Source of the DNA: Gemmatimonadota bacterium
GTDB lineage: Bacteria; Gemmatimonadota; Gemmatimonadetes; Longimicrobiales; Gaopeijiaceae
Direction: 5' to 3'
Assembly: GCA_028874905.1 (NCBI GenBank)
Contig: JAPPGZ010000059.1
Location: 1-51,213 of the forward strand
Length of the DNA: 51,213 bases
Part shown: piece after piece, positions 43,255 to 51,213 of the stretch
How positions within the stretch are numbered: the first letter of the stretch is position 1
Layout: the number at the start of each line of letters is the position of its first letter
Notes under the pieces: generated by a model
Seen by the model: the letters and a program-made list of their open reading frames with translations, nothing else
Told to the model about the DNA's origin: nothing
Database searches by the model: none
Program-made: the position numbers and the translations under genes

Positions 43255-44448
43255 ATGGATCGATCGATTCGGATCACGGGTGCGCGGCAGCACAATCTGA
43301 AGAACCTCGACCTGGACCTGCCCCGGAACGCGCTCACGGTCGTGACCGGGCCCTCGGGGTCGGGAAAGTCCTCCCTGGCCCTCGATACCCTCTTTGCCGC
43401 AGGCCAGCGCCGCTACGTCGAGGCCCTGTCCAGCTACGCCAGGCAGTTTCTGGACCGCCTGGAAAAGCCCGATGTCGACCGGATCGAAGGGCTGTCGCCC
43501 GCGGTTGCGATCGAACAGCGCAATCCGACCACCAGCAGCCGCTCCACCGTGGGCACTGCCACCGAAGTGTACGACTTCCTCCGGCTCCTCTTTGCACGCG
43601 TTGGGCGCACGCATTGTCCCGCTTGCGGCGACGAAGTGCGTCCGGACAGCGTCTCCGATGCTGTCGACCGCGTCACGTCGCTGCCATCGGGCGACCGGTT
43701 CCTGGTCGCCTTTCCGTTGAGCAGGAGCGGTCGCGTTTCCCATGAACTGGTTGTCGGGAACCTTCGGGCTCTGGGCTTCGCCCGTGTACTGGCGGACGGA
43801 GTGCTGGTCGAGCTGTCCGAGCCCGCCGTTCTCGATCTTGCGACGGCCCGGGAAGTCATGGTCGTTGTCGATCGGCTGAAGATTCCGCCCACGCCCGATC
43901 GGAACTGGATGGACCGCCTCGCGGACTCGATCGCTACCTGCTTCCGCGAGGGCGAGGGCGAAGCCGTGGTGGTTCCGGCGAACCCCGCGCACGAAGCGAT
44001 CCGCTTCTCGGAGCGGTTCCGCTGTCCCCGGCACCCGGAGAAGGTCTTCCTGAAGCCGACGCCGCGCCTGTTCTCCTTCAACAACCCCTACGGGAGCTGT
44101 CCGACGTGCACCGGCTTCGGCGCAACCCTGGAGTACGACCCCGCGCTGGTGGTGCCCGACGAGGACCGGTCGCTGGAGGACGGGGCGCTGGATCCATGGG
44201 CGAAGCCCCGTTACCAGACGGAGCGCACTCTGCTGCGCCGCTTTGCGGGCGAGCGCGGCGTCTCGATCCACGCTCCGTGGCGGGAGTTGCCCGAGCCCTT
44301 CCGCGAGGCCGTGCTCTACGGACAGGGGTCGTTTCGCGGGGTACTGGACTTCCTCGCCTCCAAGGAGCGGAAGCGGTACAAGCAGTACATACGCATCTTT
44401 CTGCGCCAGTACCAGCGGCCTCGCCCCTGCCGCGCCTGCGGTGGATAG
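43255..44448 (+). CDS. uvrA: UvrA-family excinuclease ATPase, N-terminal part (ends at in-frame amber)
   Basis: The first 397 residues of a UvrA-family DNA-damage-recognition ATPase. Present are MDRSIRITGARQHNLKNLDL, Walker A GPSGSGKSS, the GQRRYVEALSSYARQFLDRLEKPDVD block, the paralogue-type IEQRNPTTSSRSTVGTATEV, zinc-module cysteines (THCPACGD) and a CPTCTGFG pair. Translation stops at TAG 44446-44448 just after PRPCRACGG. The reading frame then continues without interruption into the rest of UvrA. The conserved continuation CxxCxGxRLRxEA appears as RLRAEA immediately after the TAG, so a single codon, most simply a Lys or Gln codon changed by one base, has become a stop. Upstream start at 43180 is rejected for lack of homology. 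Confidence 0.85.
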   Translation: MDRSIRITGARQHNLKNLDLDLPRNALTVVTGPSGSGKSSLALDTLFAAGQRRYVEALSSYARQFLDRLEKPDVDRIEGLSPAVAIEQRNPTTSSRSTVGTATEVYDFLRLLFARVGRTHCPACGDEVRPDSVSDAVDRVTSLPSGDRFLVAFPLSRSGRVSHELVVGNLRALGFARVLADGVLVELSEPAVLDLATAREVMVVVDRLKIPPTPDRNWMDRLADSIATCFREGEGEAVVVPANPAHEAIRFSERFRCPRHPEKVFLKPTPRLFSFNNPYGSCPTCTGFGATLEYDPALVVPDEDRSLEDGALDPWAKPRYQTERTLLRRFAGERGVSIHAPWRELPEPFREAVLYGQGSFRGVLDFLASKERKRYKQYIRIFLRQYQRPRPCRACGG

Positions 44449-44478
44449 CGCCTCAGGGCCGAGGCCGGGCATGTAACC

Positions 44479-46188
44479 GTGGGCGGACTCGACATCGGCA
44501 AGGTCTCCGCCATGCCGATCGAGGCGCTTCCGAAATGGATGGAGAGACTGGATCTGCGCCCCATGGAGGTCCGGATCGCGAGCACCATACTGCGGGAACT
44601 TTCGGCGCGGGTGGGGTTTCTTGTCGATGTCGGCCTGGGATACCTCACGCTCGGCCGGCAGATGCGTACCGTTTCCGGAGGCGAGGCACAGCGCATCTCT
44701 CTCGCCAACTCCCTGGGCTCCCGCCTCGTGGACACGCTCTACGTCCTCGACGAGCCGTCGATCGGGCTGCACCCGCAGGACATGGACGCTCTCATGGCGC
44801 TGCTGCGCCGGCTCCGCGACGGCGGCAACACGGTGGTCGTGGTCGAGCACAACGCGACCGCTATCCGTGCCGCAGACCACGTCGTGGAGCTGGGTCCGGG
44901 TTCGGGCGACCTGGGCGGCGAGGTCGTCTTCGAAGGCACGCCCGACGATTTGGTCCGGACGGCGACAAATACTGGTAGGTATCTGTCGATGGAGCGCGCC
45001 CGAACTCGCGGCGACGGAGAGAGTGGCCGCGACGGGCGCCGTGGTTGGACGGAGCATCGGCGCTGGCCCGTGGATGGCGCGCGCATCCGCCTGGAGGGAG
45101 CGAGGCTGCACAATCTGCGCGGGGCCGAAGCCGAGTTCCCCATCGGCGCGATGACCGTCGTGACAGGGGTGTCCGGGTCGGGCAAGTCGACGCTCGTGCA
45201 CGACATCCTCTATCGGGCGCTGGAGCGCGAACTCCGGGGAGGCCGCACGTCGGCGAAGGAGCACCTGGGCGAGGTCGTTGGCGCCTACGGCTCCCTGACC
45301 GGCACCGAACACCTCGACGACGTGATCCTGATCGACCAGAGCCCCATCGGACGCACGCCCCGTTCGAACCCCGTCACCTACATCCGCGCGTGGGCGGAGA
45401 TCCGCCGCATTTTCGCCCGCCAGCGCGCCGCCGCGACGGCCGGCCTGGACGCGCGCAGCTTCTCGTTCAACGTCAAGGGCGGTCGCTGCGAGGAGTGCGG
45501 GGGCGCGGGATACGTGCGCGTGGAAATGGTCTTCATGGCAGACATCCACGTGCCGTGCGAGGTGTGCGGCGGGAAGCGCTACCGCCCCGAGGTGCTGGAG
45601 GTCCGGGTGCGGGGCCTCAACGTGACCGATGTGCTCGACATGACCGTCGATCGGGCCATTCGCTTCTTCCTGCGGGAGCCGCGGCTGGGGCAGGCGCTGT
45701 GGCATCTGCAGCAGGTCGGCCTCGGCTACCTCCGTCTGGGCCAGCCGGCCACGACGCTTTCGGGCGGCGAGGCGCAGCGGCTCAAGATCGCGCGCGAACT
45801 GATCGGAGCCGCGGCCCGCAAGGGCGCCCGCAAGGCCTACATCCTGGACGAGCCGACGACCGGCCTGTCCGGAGCGGACGTGGAGCTGTTGAACGAAGTG
45901 CTGCGCAGGCTGGTCAAGGCGGGCCATACCCTGGTGGTGGTCGAGCACGACCTGGATGTGGTCAGGGCGGCCGACTGGGTGGTCGACATGGGCCCCGGAG
46001 CCGGTGCGCGCGGCGGTGAGGTCGTCGCCATGGGACGGCCCGAGGACGTGGCCACGGTGCCCGAGAGCGTGACGGGACGATTTCTCGGAGAGGCGCTGGG
46101 GTTGCCAGGGCGACGTTCCGGTCGACGGCGGCCGCAGCCGCGCGACCGTCAGGCTTCGGATTCCGGTGCGCCTGCGGGAGCCGCGTGA
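44479..46188 (+). CDS. uvrA: UvrA-family excinuclease ATPase, C-terminal part (after in-frame amber)
   Basis: This is the same frame as the preceding part; homology begins at 44449 (RLRAEA) and GTG 44479 is only the first possible restart codon. It holds the signature half of ATPase I ([39 protein letters not shown]) and then a full second ABC domain. That domain has Walker [11 protein letters not shown], the zinc finger [20 protein letters not shown] to [37 protein letters not shown] and VVEHDLDVV. The joined gene would be 977 codons, a little longer than ordinary UvrA, with a basic C-terminal tail. Without readthrough or correction neither half could be a working UvrA. The stop overlaps the next gene by GTGA. 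Confidence 0.85.
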   Translation: MGGLDIGKVSAMPIEALPKWMERLDLRPMEVRIASTILRELSARVGFLVDVGLGYLTLGRQMRTVSGGEAQRISLANSLGSRLVDTLYVLDEPSIGLHPQDMDALMALLRRLRDGGNTVVVVEHNATAIRAADHVVELGPGSGDLGGEVVFEGTPDDLVRTATNTGRYLSMERARTRGDGESGRDGRRGWTEHRRWPVDGARIRLEGARLHNLRGAEAEFPIGAMTVVTGVSGSGKSTLVHDILYRALERELRGGRTSAKEHLGEVVGAYGSLTGTEHLDDVILIDQSPIGRTPRSNPVTYIRAWAEIRRIFARQRAAATAGLDARSFSFNVKGGRCEECGGAGYVRVEMVFMADIHVPCEVCGGKRYRPEVLEVRVRGLNVTDVLDMTVDRAIRFFLREPRLGQALWHLQQVGLGYLRLGQPATTLSGGEAQRLKIARELIGAAARKGARKAYILDEPTTGLSGADVELLNEVLRRLVKAGHTLVVVEHDLDVVRAADWVVDMGPGAGARGGEVVAMGRPEDVATVPESVTGRFLGEALGLPGRRSGRRRPQPRDRQASDSGAPAGAA

Positions 46189-47213
46189 CCTCGTCCCGGC
46201 CCCGGCGCGCACCCCTCGTCACGGTCGTCCTCCCTGTCCGGGACGGCGCCGCCACCCTGGAAGCCGCGCTGCAGTCGCTCGGCGCACAGACGTTCTCCGA
46301 CTTCGAAGTCATCGTGGTCGACGACGGATCGGGCGACGACACGGCGCGGGTTGCGCGGCGATGGGAGCGCCGCGACGGCCGCTTCCGCCTGGTGTGCACC
46401 CCACCTCGTGGCATCGTGTCGGCGCTTCGGCGCGGCCTGGCCGAGGCACGCGGTACCCTCGTCGCGCGGATGGACGCCGACGACGTCTGCCACCCGGCAC
46501 GGCTCGCAACCCAGGTCGACCTCCTGGAGCGCCGCCCCGAGCTCGCCGGCTGCGGCACCGGCGTCCGCTATGTTCCCGCTGGCAGCGTCACCGCGCGGGC
46601 GGCCGAATACGCGGCCTGGCTCAACGCCATGACAACCTGGGAGACGGTCGCGGCGAACATCTTCGTCGAGTGTCCGCTCGCGCACCCGACCATCATGTTC
46701 AGGGCGTCTGCGCTCTCCGCCGTGGACGGCTACCGCGACCGCGGCTGGCCCGAAGACTACGACCTCCTCCTGCGGCTGTGGCGGCACGGCCACCGCTTCG
46801 TGTCGGTCCGGCGCGTCCTCCTCGACTGGAACAACCGCGGTGACCGCCTGAGCCGCACGCACCCCGCCTACTCGCTGGCCGCGTTTCGCGCGTGCCGGGT
46901 GCATCACCTGCGCCGCAGTCTGCTCACTGGAAGGTCGGGCGTGGTGATCTGGGGAGCGGGTCCCACGGGCAAGAAGCTTGCGTTGGAGTTCCATCGCCAG
47001 GAGGTGGCCGTGCGAGCGTTCATCGAGGTCGACCCGCGGAAGATCGGTCAGGTGATTCACGGCGCTCCGGTGCGCGAAGCGGCGGCCGCAAAGGGGTTCC
47101 GGGATGCGCTTCACCTGGGGGCGGTCGCGCGGTCGACGGGGCGCGAGACGGTGCGGGCGGCGGTGGTGGGGGAGGGGCTCTCGGACGGTGTGGACTTCGT
47201 GGCGATGGCATGA
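46185..47213 (+). CDS. Family 2 glycosyltransferase with C-terminal nucleotide-binding-like domain
   Basis: A 342-residue protein starting at GTG 46185, overlapping the uvrA stop. The GT-A domain has PLVTVVLPVRDGAATLEAALQSL, VDDGSGDDT, the DxD motif in ARMDADDVCHPARL, and the acceptor-side WPEDYDLLLRLWRHGHRF. After residue 245 a second domain begins with VVIWGAGPTGKKLALEFHRQ, then VRAFIEVDPRKIGQVIHGAPV. This resembles the Rossmann-like half found in PglD/NeuD and in C-methyltransferase tails. It may bind a sugar nucleotide or cofactor. Function in surface polysaccharide assembly is likely but not shown by neighbours. Confidence 0.82.
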   Translation: MTSSRPRRAPLVTVVLPVRDGAATLEAALQSLGAQTFSDFEVIVVDDGSGDDTARVARRWERRDGRFRLVCTPPRGIVSALRRGLAEARGTLVARMDADDVCHPARLATQVDLLERRPELAGCGTGVRYVPAGSVTARAAEYAAWLNAMTTWETVAANIFVECPLAHPTIMFRASALSAVDGYRDRGWPEDYDLLLRLWRHGHRFVSVRRVLLDWNNRGDRLSRTHPAYSLAAFRACRVHHLRRSLLTGRSGVVIWGAGPTGKKLALEFHRQEVAVRAFIEVDPRKIGQVIHGAPVREAAAAKGFRDALHLGAVARSTGRETVRAAVVGEGLSDGVDFVAMA

Positions 47214-47440
47214 GGATGGCCTGCGTTCTGCGCGCGCCCGGACGGGTCCGCGGAGTGCCCGAAAAGGGTGCCGGGACCGGGGTGCCAACGGGCGCTGGAA
47301 AACGCGCCGAACAGGCTCGGATCAACCGCTCCCCATAGCTTGAAAATCCCCTGAAAATCAGCTATTTTTAATGGCTGTCCGGGGCCCGTTTTTGACGCCT
47401 TTGGTCCAGCGCATCCAACCCTTCAGCGCCCGCAGGATCA
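47214..47440. other. Intergenic region upstream of gyrA
   Basis: A 227-bp non-coding stretch. It carries a good sigma-70 promoter (separate entry) and a short CGGGGCCCG palindrome followed by five T residues (about 47385), which could pause transcription in the gyrA leader. The first 120 bp look unstructured. Confidence 0.45.
47340..47368 (+). promoter_or_regulatory. Sigma-70-type promoter for gyrA
   Basis: TTGAAA (47340-47345), an exact 17-bp spacer and TATTTT (47363-47368), in a locally AT-rich stretch. Transcription would start near 47375, giving a leader of about 66 bases before the gyrA ATG. Confidence 0.6.
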
Positions 47441-49966
47441 ATGGCCGAAAACGAGCAAACCACCGCAGGCGAACGGGTCCTCGAACGAATCCTCGAACAA
47501 GAGATGCGCGAGTCGTTCATCGACTACTCGATGAGCGTCAACGTGCAGCGTGCCCTCCCCGACGTGCGCGACGGGCTGAAGCCTGTTCACCGGCGCATTC
47601 TCTACGCGATGTCCGAACTGGGTCTGTCGCCGGGACGGGCCTACAAGAAGTGCGCGACGGTCGTCGGCGAGGTGCTCGGCAAGTACCATCCGCACGGCGA
47701 CTCGGCGGTCTACGACGCACTCGTGCGCATGGTTCAGGACTTCTCGCTGCGGTATCCGCTCGTGGACGGCCAGGGGAACTTCGGCTCCATCGACGGCGAC
47801 TCGGCCGCGGCGTATCGCTACACCGAGGCGCGCCTCCAGCGGCTCTCCATCGAACTGCTGGCGGACATCGACAAGGACACCGTCCGCTTCGACGAGAATT
47901 TCGACGGCCGTCTCAAGGAGCCGTCGGTTCTGCCATCGAAGGCGCCCAACCTGCTGATCAACGGAGCGTCGGGGATCGCCGTGGGCATGGCGACGAACAT
48001 TCCCCCGCACAACCTCCGCGAAGTGGTCGCAGGCCTGCTGGCAATGATCGACGACCCGTCGCTGCCACAGGACCAGCTCGAAGAGATCATCCGGGGACCC
48101 GATTTCCCCACGGGCGGCTTGATCTGCGGCACCGAGGGCATCCAGGAGGCGTATCGCACGGGGCGGGGCCGGGTCGTCATCCGGGCCAGGGCGGACATCG
48201 AGGAGGACGACGACGGGCCCTCCCGGATCATCGTCACCGAAATCCCGTTCATGGTGAACAAGGCGCGCCTGATCGAACAGATCGCGTCGCTCGTGCGCGA
48301 CAAGAAGCTCATCGCCATCCGCGACCTCCGGGACGAATCCGACCGCGACGGCCTCCGCGTCGTCATCGAACTGAAGCGGGACGCGGTGCCCCAGGTCGTC
48401 CTCAACCGCCTGTACAAGCACACGCCGATGCAATCGACCTTCGGCGTGATCTTCCTCGCCCTGGTCGACGGCGTGCCGAAGGTCATGCCGCTGCGCGAGA
48501 TGCTCGGGCACTTCATCCACCACCGCCACAACGTCGTGGTGCGGCGGAGCCGGTTCGACCTGGCGGCGGCACGGGACCGCGAGCACATCCTCGAGGGGCT
48601 GCGGCTCGCGGTGGACAACATCGACGAGGTCGTGAAGATCGTCCGCGGATCGCGCGATGCTGCAGAGGCGGCGGTGGGGCTGCGCCGGGCATCGAGGTCG
48701 TGGCGCAAGCTGGTGCTCCCGGGCGAGCCGGTCGAGGATCTGCCCGAGGTCGCCGACGGCGAGCCGTACGAGCTGTCGGAGCGGCAGGCGCGGGCGATCC
48801 TGGACATGCGGCTCGCTCGCCTGACCGGGCTCGAGATGGAGAAGCTCGACGACGAGCTGCTGGGCGTCCGCGCACGCATCGCGGAACTGGAACACATTCT
48901 CGGCGACCGCGGCGTGCGGATGGGCATCATCAAGGACGAACTCAGGGACGTGGCCGCCCGCTACGGCGACGACCGTCGTTCGGCGATCCGGGGCAGCGTG
49001 TCCTCCTTCGACGTGGAGGACCTGATTGCGGACGAGGAAGTCGTGATCACCATGTCCCGCCAGGGGTACGTCAAGCGGATCCCCATCGACACGTACCGTG
49101 CGCAGCGCCGCGGCGGAAGGGGTCTCCGCGGGATGAATACCAAGGCGGAGGACTGGGTCGAGCATCTCTTCGTGGCGTCGACCCACGACTACCTGATGGC
49201 CTTCACCGACCAGGGCCGGTGCCACTGGGTGAAGGTGTGGGGGATCCCCCACGGCGGCCGCTACGCGAAGGGGAAGCCGATCGTCAACTTCCTGCACCTG
49301 GCACGGGGAGAGAAGGTGGCGTCGGTTCTGCCCGTGCGCGAGTTCAGCGGTGACCGGTTCCTGCTCTTCTGCACGAAAAACGGAGTCGTGAAGAAGACGC
49401 CGCTCTCGGCCTATGGCAACGTGCGCGCGGTTGGGATCTATGCGATCAAATTCCGCGAGGGCGACGAGCTCATCGACGTGCGCATCACCGACGGGACCAA
49501 CCAGGTGGTGCTGGCGACGCGCCTGGGCAAGGCCATCCGCTTCAGCGAGTCCGACGTGCGGTCGATGGGACGCAACACGGAAGGAGTGATGGGGATACGG
49601 CTGGGCAAGGACGACGAGGTCGTGGGAATGGTCGTGGTGCGCCGGCCGGACGAGACGCTGCTGACGGCGACCGAGCACGGCATGGGGAAGCGGAGCGAGA
49701 TCGGGAACTATCGATTCCAGGGCCGCGGCGGGATGGGCGTGATCAACCTCAAGGTGTCCGAGAAGTCGGGCCCGGTGGTCGCGGTCAGGGCCGTCACGGA
49801 CGACGACCAGCTCATGGTGATTACCCGCAACGGGGTGGTGAATCGCCAGCCGGTCTCGGACATGCGCGTGATCGGGAGATTGGCCCAGGGGGTGCGGCTG
49901 GTCAACCTGGACGAGGGCGATTCAGTGGTCGATGTCGGACGCGTCGTGGGCGATGACGAGGACTGA
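47441..49966 (+). CDS. gyrA: DNA gyrase subunit A
   Basis: An 841-residue type II topoisomerase subunit that, with GyrB, introduces negative supercoils. The breakage-reunion domain has [31 protein letters not shown], the quinolone-determining segment [18 protein letters not shown] with Ser88 and Asp92 (the unmutated types), and the catalytic Tyr127 in YRYTEARL. The C-terminal pinwheel carries the GyrA box as QRRGGRG (usual QRRGGKG), which argues for gyrase rather than ParC. The length is standard. ATG 47441 has a short-spaced AGGA. It is transcribed from its own promoter, and the dehydratase gene overlaps its 3' end. Confidence 0.96.
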   Translation: MAENEQTTAGERVLERILEQEMRESFIDYSMSVNVQRALPDVRDGLKPVHRRILYAMSELGLSPGRAYKKCATVVGEVLGKYHPHGDSAVYDALVRMVQDFSLRYPLVDGQGNFGSIDGDSAAAYRYTEARLQRLSIELLADIDKDTVRFDENFDGRLKEPSVLPSKAPNLLINGASGIAVGMATNIPPHNLREVVAGLLAMIDDPSLPQDQLEEIIRGPDFPTGGLICGTEGIQEAYRTGRGRVVIRARADIEEDDDGPSRIIVTEIPFMVNKARLIEQIASLVRDKKLIAIRDLRDESDRDGLRVVIELKRDAVPQVVLNRLYKHTPMQSTFGVIFLALVDGVPKVMPLREMLGHFIHHRHNVVVRRSRFDLAAARDREHILEGLRLAVDNIDEVVKIVRGSRDAAEAAVGLRRASRSWRKLVLPGEPVEDLPEVADGEPYELSERQARAILDMRLARLTGLEMEKLDDELLGVRARIAELEHILGDRGVRMGIIKDELRDVAARYGDDRRSAIRGSVSSFDVEDLIADEEVVITMSRQGYVKRIPIDTYRAQRRGGRGLRGMNTKAEDWVEHLFVASTHDYLMAFTDQGRCHWVKVWGIPHGGRYAKGKPIVNFLHLARGEKVASVLPVREFSGDRFLLFCTKNGVVKKTPLSAYGNVRAVGIYAIKFREGDELIDVRITDGTNQVVLATRLGKAIRFSESDVRSMGRNTEGVMGIRLGKDDEVVGMVVVRRPDETLLTATEHGMGKRSEIGNYRFQGRGGMGVINLKVSEKSGPVVAVRAVTDDDQLMVITRNGVVNRQPVSDMRVIGRLAQGVRLVNLDEGDSVVDVGRVVGDDED

Positions 49967-51008
49967 CGCGTCGTCGATGCGGACCGCGGCTGCCGGCGTC
50001 GGGGCCGGGGCGGAGGTGGCCGGGGGCGACACCGCGGCCGAACTGGTCTCGCTGGCCGAGATCCAGGCCGCGGCCGCGCGTATTCGCGGCACCGTGGTCC
50101 GCACGCCGCTGATCCCTGACGCGGATCTGTCGCGTGCGGTCGGCGGCGAGGTTCGCCTCAAGTGCGAGTCCCTGCAGAAGGCCGGGGCCTTCAAGGCGAG
50201 GGGGGCTTGCAACTTCCTCGCGCAGCTGTCCGACGAAGAGCTGGCCCGCGGCGTCATCACCTACTCTTCAGGCAACCACGCCCAGGCGGTCGCGTTCGCG
50301 GCCGGACTCAGGGGGGTGCGCGCCGTGGTGGTCATGCCCACGACCGCACCGATGGTCAAGAGCGACGGGGCCCGCGCTCTGGGCGCCCGTGTCGAATTCG
50401 CGGGCACGACTTCCGAACACCGCAGGGTGCGCGCCGAGGAGATCGCCGCCGAAGAGAGCCTCGTGATGGTTCCGCCCTTCGATCACCCGTGGATCATCGC
50501 GGGACAGGGAACCGTCGCGCTGGAAGTCCACGAAGACTGGCCCGAGGTCGACACGCTGCTGGTGCCGATCGGAGGGGGAGGACAAATGGCGGGCTGCGCG
50601 GCCGCGCTCCGGGGCCTGCATCCTGACGCTGCCGTGATCGGCGTCGAGCCCGCTGGAGCGCCCACCATGCGGCGGGCGCTCGATGCGGGGGCCCCGTCCA
50701 CGCTGGAACGCATCGACACGATCGCCGATGGTCTCGCACCCACCCGCGCCGGCGACCTCACCTTCGCCCATGCGGCCGCCTTCCTGGACGATGTGGTGCT
50801 CGTCGAAGACGACGACATCCGGCGCGCCGCCGCCCACCTCATCACGCGGCGCAAGCTCGTGGTCGAGTACTCGGGCGCCGCCACCGTCGCCGCGCTCGTG
50901 TCCCGCCGCGTCGATGCGACCGGACGCAAGGTCTGCGCGGTTCTCTCCGGGGGCAATCTCGACACGTCCCTGCTGGGCGAAATCCTGGACGTGGATCCCG
51001 CCGCATAG
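49953..51008 (+). CDS. Threonine/serine dehydratase-like PLP enzyme
   Basis: A 351-residue fold-type II PLP enzyme (threonine dehydratase/serine racemase family). The PLP Lys is in [13 protein letters not shown] (Lys81), the phosphate loop is [10 protein letters not shown] and the Gly-rich loop is [13 protein letters not shown]. The C-terminal regulatory ACT domain of biosynthetic IlvA is absent, so it is more like a catabolic TdcB or a serine racemase. A Gly/Ala-rich N-terminal extension of about 30 residues is of doubtful function. The start is uncertain: 49953 overlaps gyrA by 14 bases, while 49932 and 49977 are alternatives; none has a strong ribosome-binding site. Confidence 0.85.
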   Translation: MTRTDASSMRTAAAGVGAGAEVAGGDTAAELVSLAEIQAAAARIRGTVVRTPLIPDADLSRAVGGEVRLKCESLQKAGAFKARGACNFLAQLSDEELARGVITYSSGNHAQAVAFAAGLRGVRAVVVMPTTAPMVKSDGARALGARVEFAGTTSEHRRVRAEEIAAEESLVMVPPFDHPWIIAGQGTVALEVHEDWPEVDTLLVPIGGGGQMAGCAAALRGLHPDAAVIGVEPAGAPTMRRALDAGAPSTLERIDTIADGLAPTRAGDLTFAHAAAFLDDVVLVEDDDIRRAAAHLITRRKLVVEYSGAATVAALVSRRVDATGRKVCAVLSGGNLDTSLLGEILDVDPAA

Positions 51009-51023
51009 GTCTGCACGGCCTGG

Positions 51024-51213
51024 GCAGCCCGTGGACAAAATCCCCCTGGCATTCGAGCGGCGATGCATGCGGGCCGGGTGCGTGGCCTCGCCTCTTCACG
51101 CTGTAAAGCAAAGTGTACATAATGTCATGTTTACTATACATTTTGGTTTGTCGGGGCCGCGCTCTGCGTTGCTCCTCGGGCCCGTAGCGCTGCTACTGGC
51201 CCTTCGTCGCGCC
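51024..51213 (+). repeat. Dispersed 190-bp repeat, copy B (runs off the window)
   Basis: Begins 15 bases after the dehydratase stop and is in the same orientation as copy A. Its AT-rich core (51113-51152) is the best-conserved part. It is truncated by the window end, so the full repeat may be longer. Confidence 0.85.

Noticed and set aside
43141..46212. A 1,023-codon open frame on the minus strand opposite the uvrA-family gene
   Set aside because: It is a shadow of the high-GC coding strand. The plus strand encodes unmistakable UvrA motifs, and the opposite translation is rich in His, Arg, Gln and Ala without any domain.
41761..51213. Composite transposon bounded by the 190-bp repeats
   Set aside because: No transposase, terminal inverted repeats or target duplications are visible, and the enclosed block contains core genes such as gyrA.

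Overview
The window is a GC-rich, densely packed bacterial chromosome segment. Many secreted beta-propeller proteins, TonB-dependent receptors with an N-terminal carboxypeptidase-regulatory-like domain, a Tat-exported epimerase and a full Bat (MoxR/DUF58/VWA) operon point to a Gram-negative heterotroph. The overall style resembles Gemmatimonadota (marine or host-associated lineages), but that is an inference from gene content, since no rRNA is present. I saw no tRNA or rRNA gene, no CRISPR array and no intact transposase.

Layout. 0-11.2 kb is an accessory region of exported proteins: a 6-bladed beta-propeller protein, a very large modular Big2/leucine-rich-repeat lipoprotein interrupted by a frameshift, a DUF4097-like beta-helix protein, a small secreted protein, a secreted amidohydrolase, a Tat-exported NAD-dependent epimerase and a second beta-propeller lipoprotein. 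11.3-19.8 kb is a complete Bat-type operon (MoxR ATPase, DUF58, DUF4381-like, two von Willebrand A proteins, a TPR protein with a Gln-rich tail, BatD, and a TPR/SH3 BatE-like protein), mostly joined by overlapping stop/start codons.

19.9-30.1 kb is the most interesting part. It holds a divergent pair made of a gamma-butyrobetaine-dioxygenase/TmpA-like Fe(II)/2-oxoglutarate oxygenase and an HD-domain (PhnZ/TmpB-like) oxygenase. With them lie a covalent-flavin dimethylglycine/sarcosine-dehydrogenase-like enzyme fused to a GcvT domain, a DmdA-like GcvT demethylase, a TonB receptor and a BCCT betaine-type transporter. Together they read as an uptake and catabolism island for a quaternary ammonium compound: two iron oxygenases would release a betaine-like product, and two folate-linked demethylation enzymes would strip its methyl groups. 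The HD enzyme lacks residues expected for the phosphonate substrates of PhnZ/TmpB, so the substrate may be new.

30.1-51.2 kb is mostly housekeeping: a TonB receptor, transketolase, leucyl-tRNA synthetase, a zinc aminopeptidase-like lipoprotein, an SPFH/prohibitin protein, a short-chain dehydrogenase, an ABC exporter, a HisC-like aminotransferase, a uvrA-family gene broken by one in-frame amber codon, a glycosyltransferase with an extra C-terminal domain, DNA gyrase A and a threonine/serine dehydratase. A 190-bp direct repeat (41761-41950 and 51024-51213, 14 differences, no gaps) flanks the aminotransferase-to-dehydratase block. Its AT-rich 40-bp core occurs a third time, diverged and inverted, at 12284-12323 inside the Bat operon.
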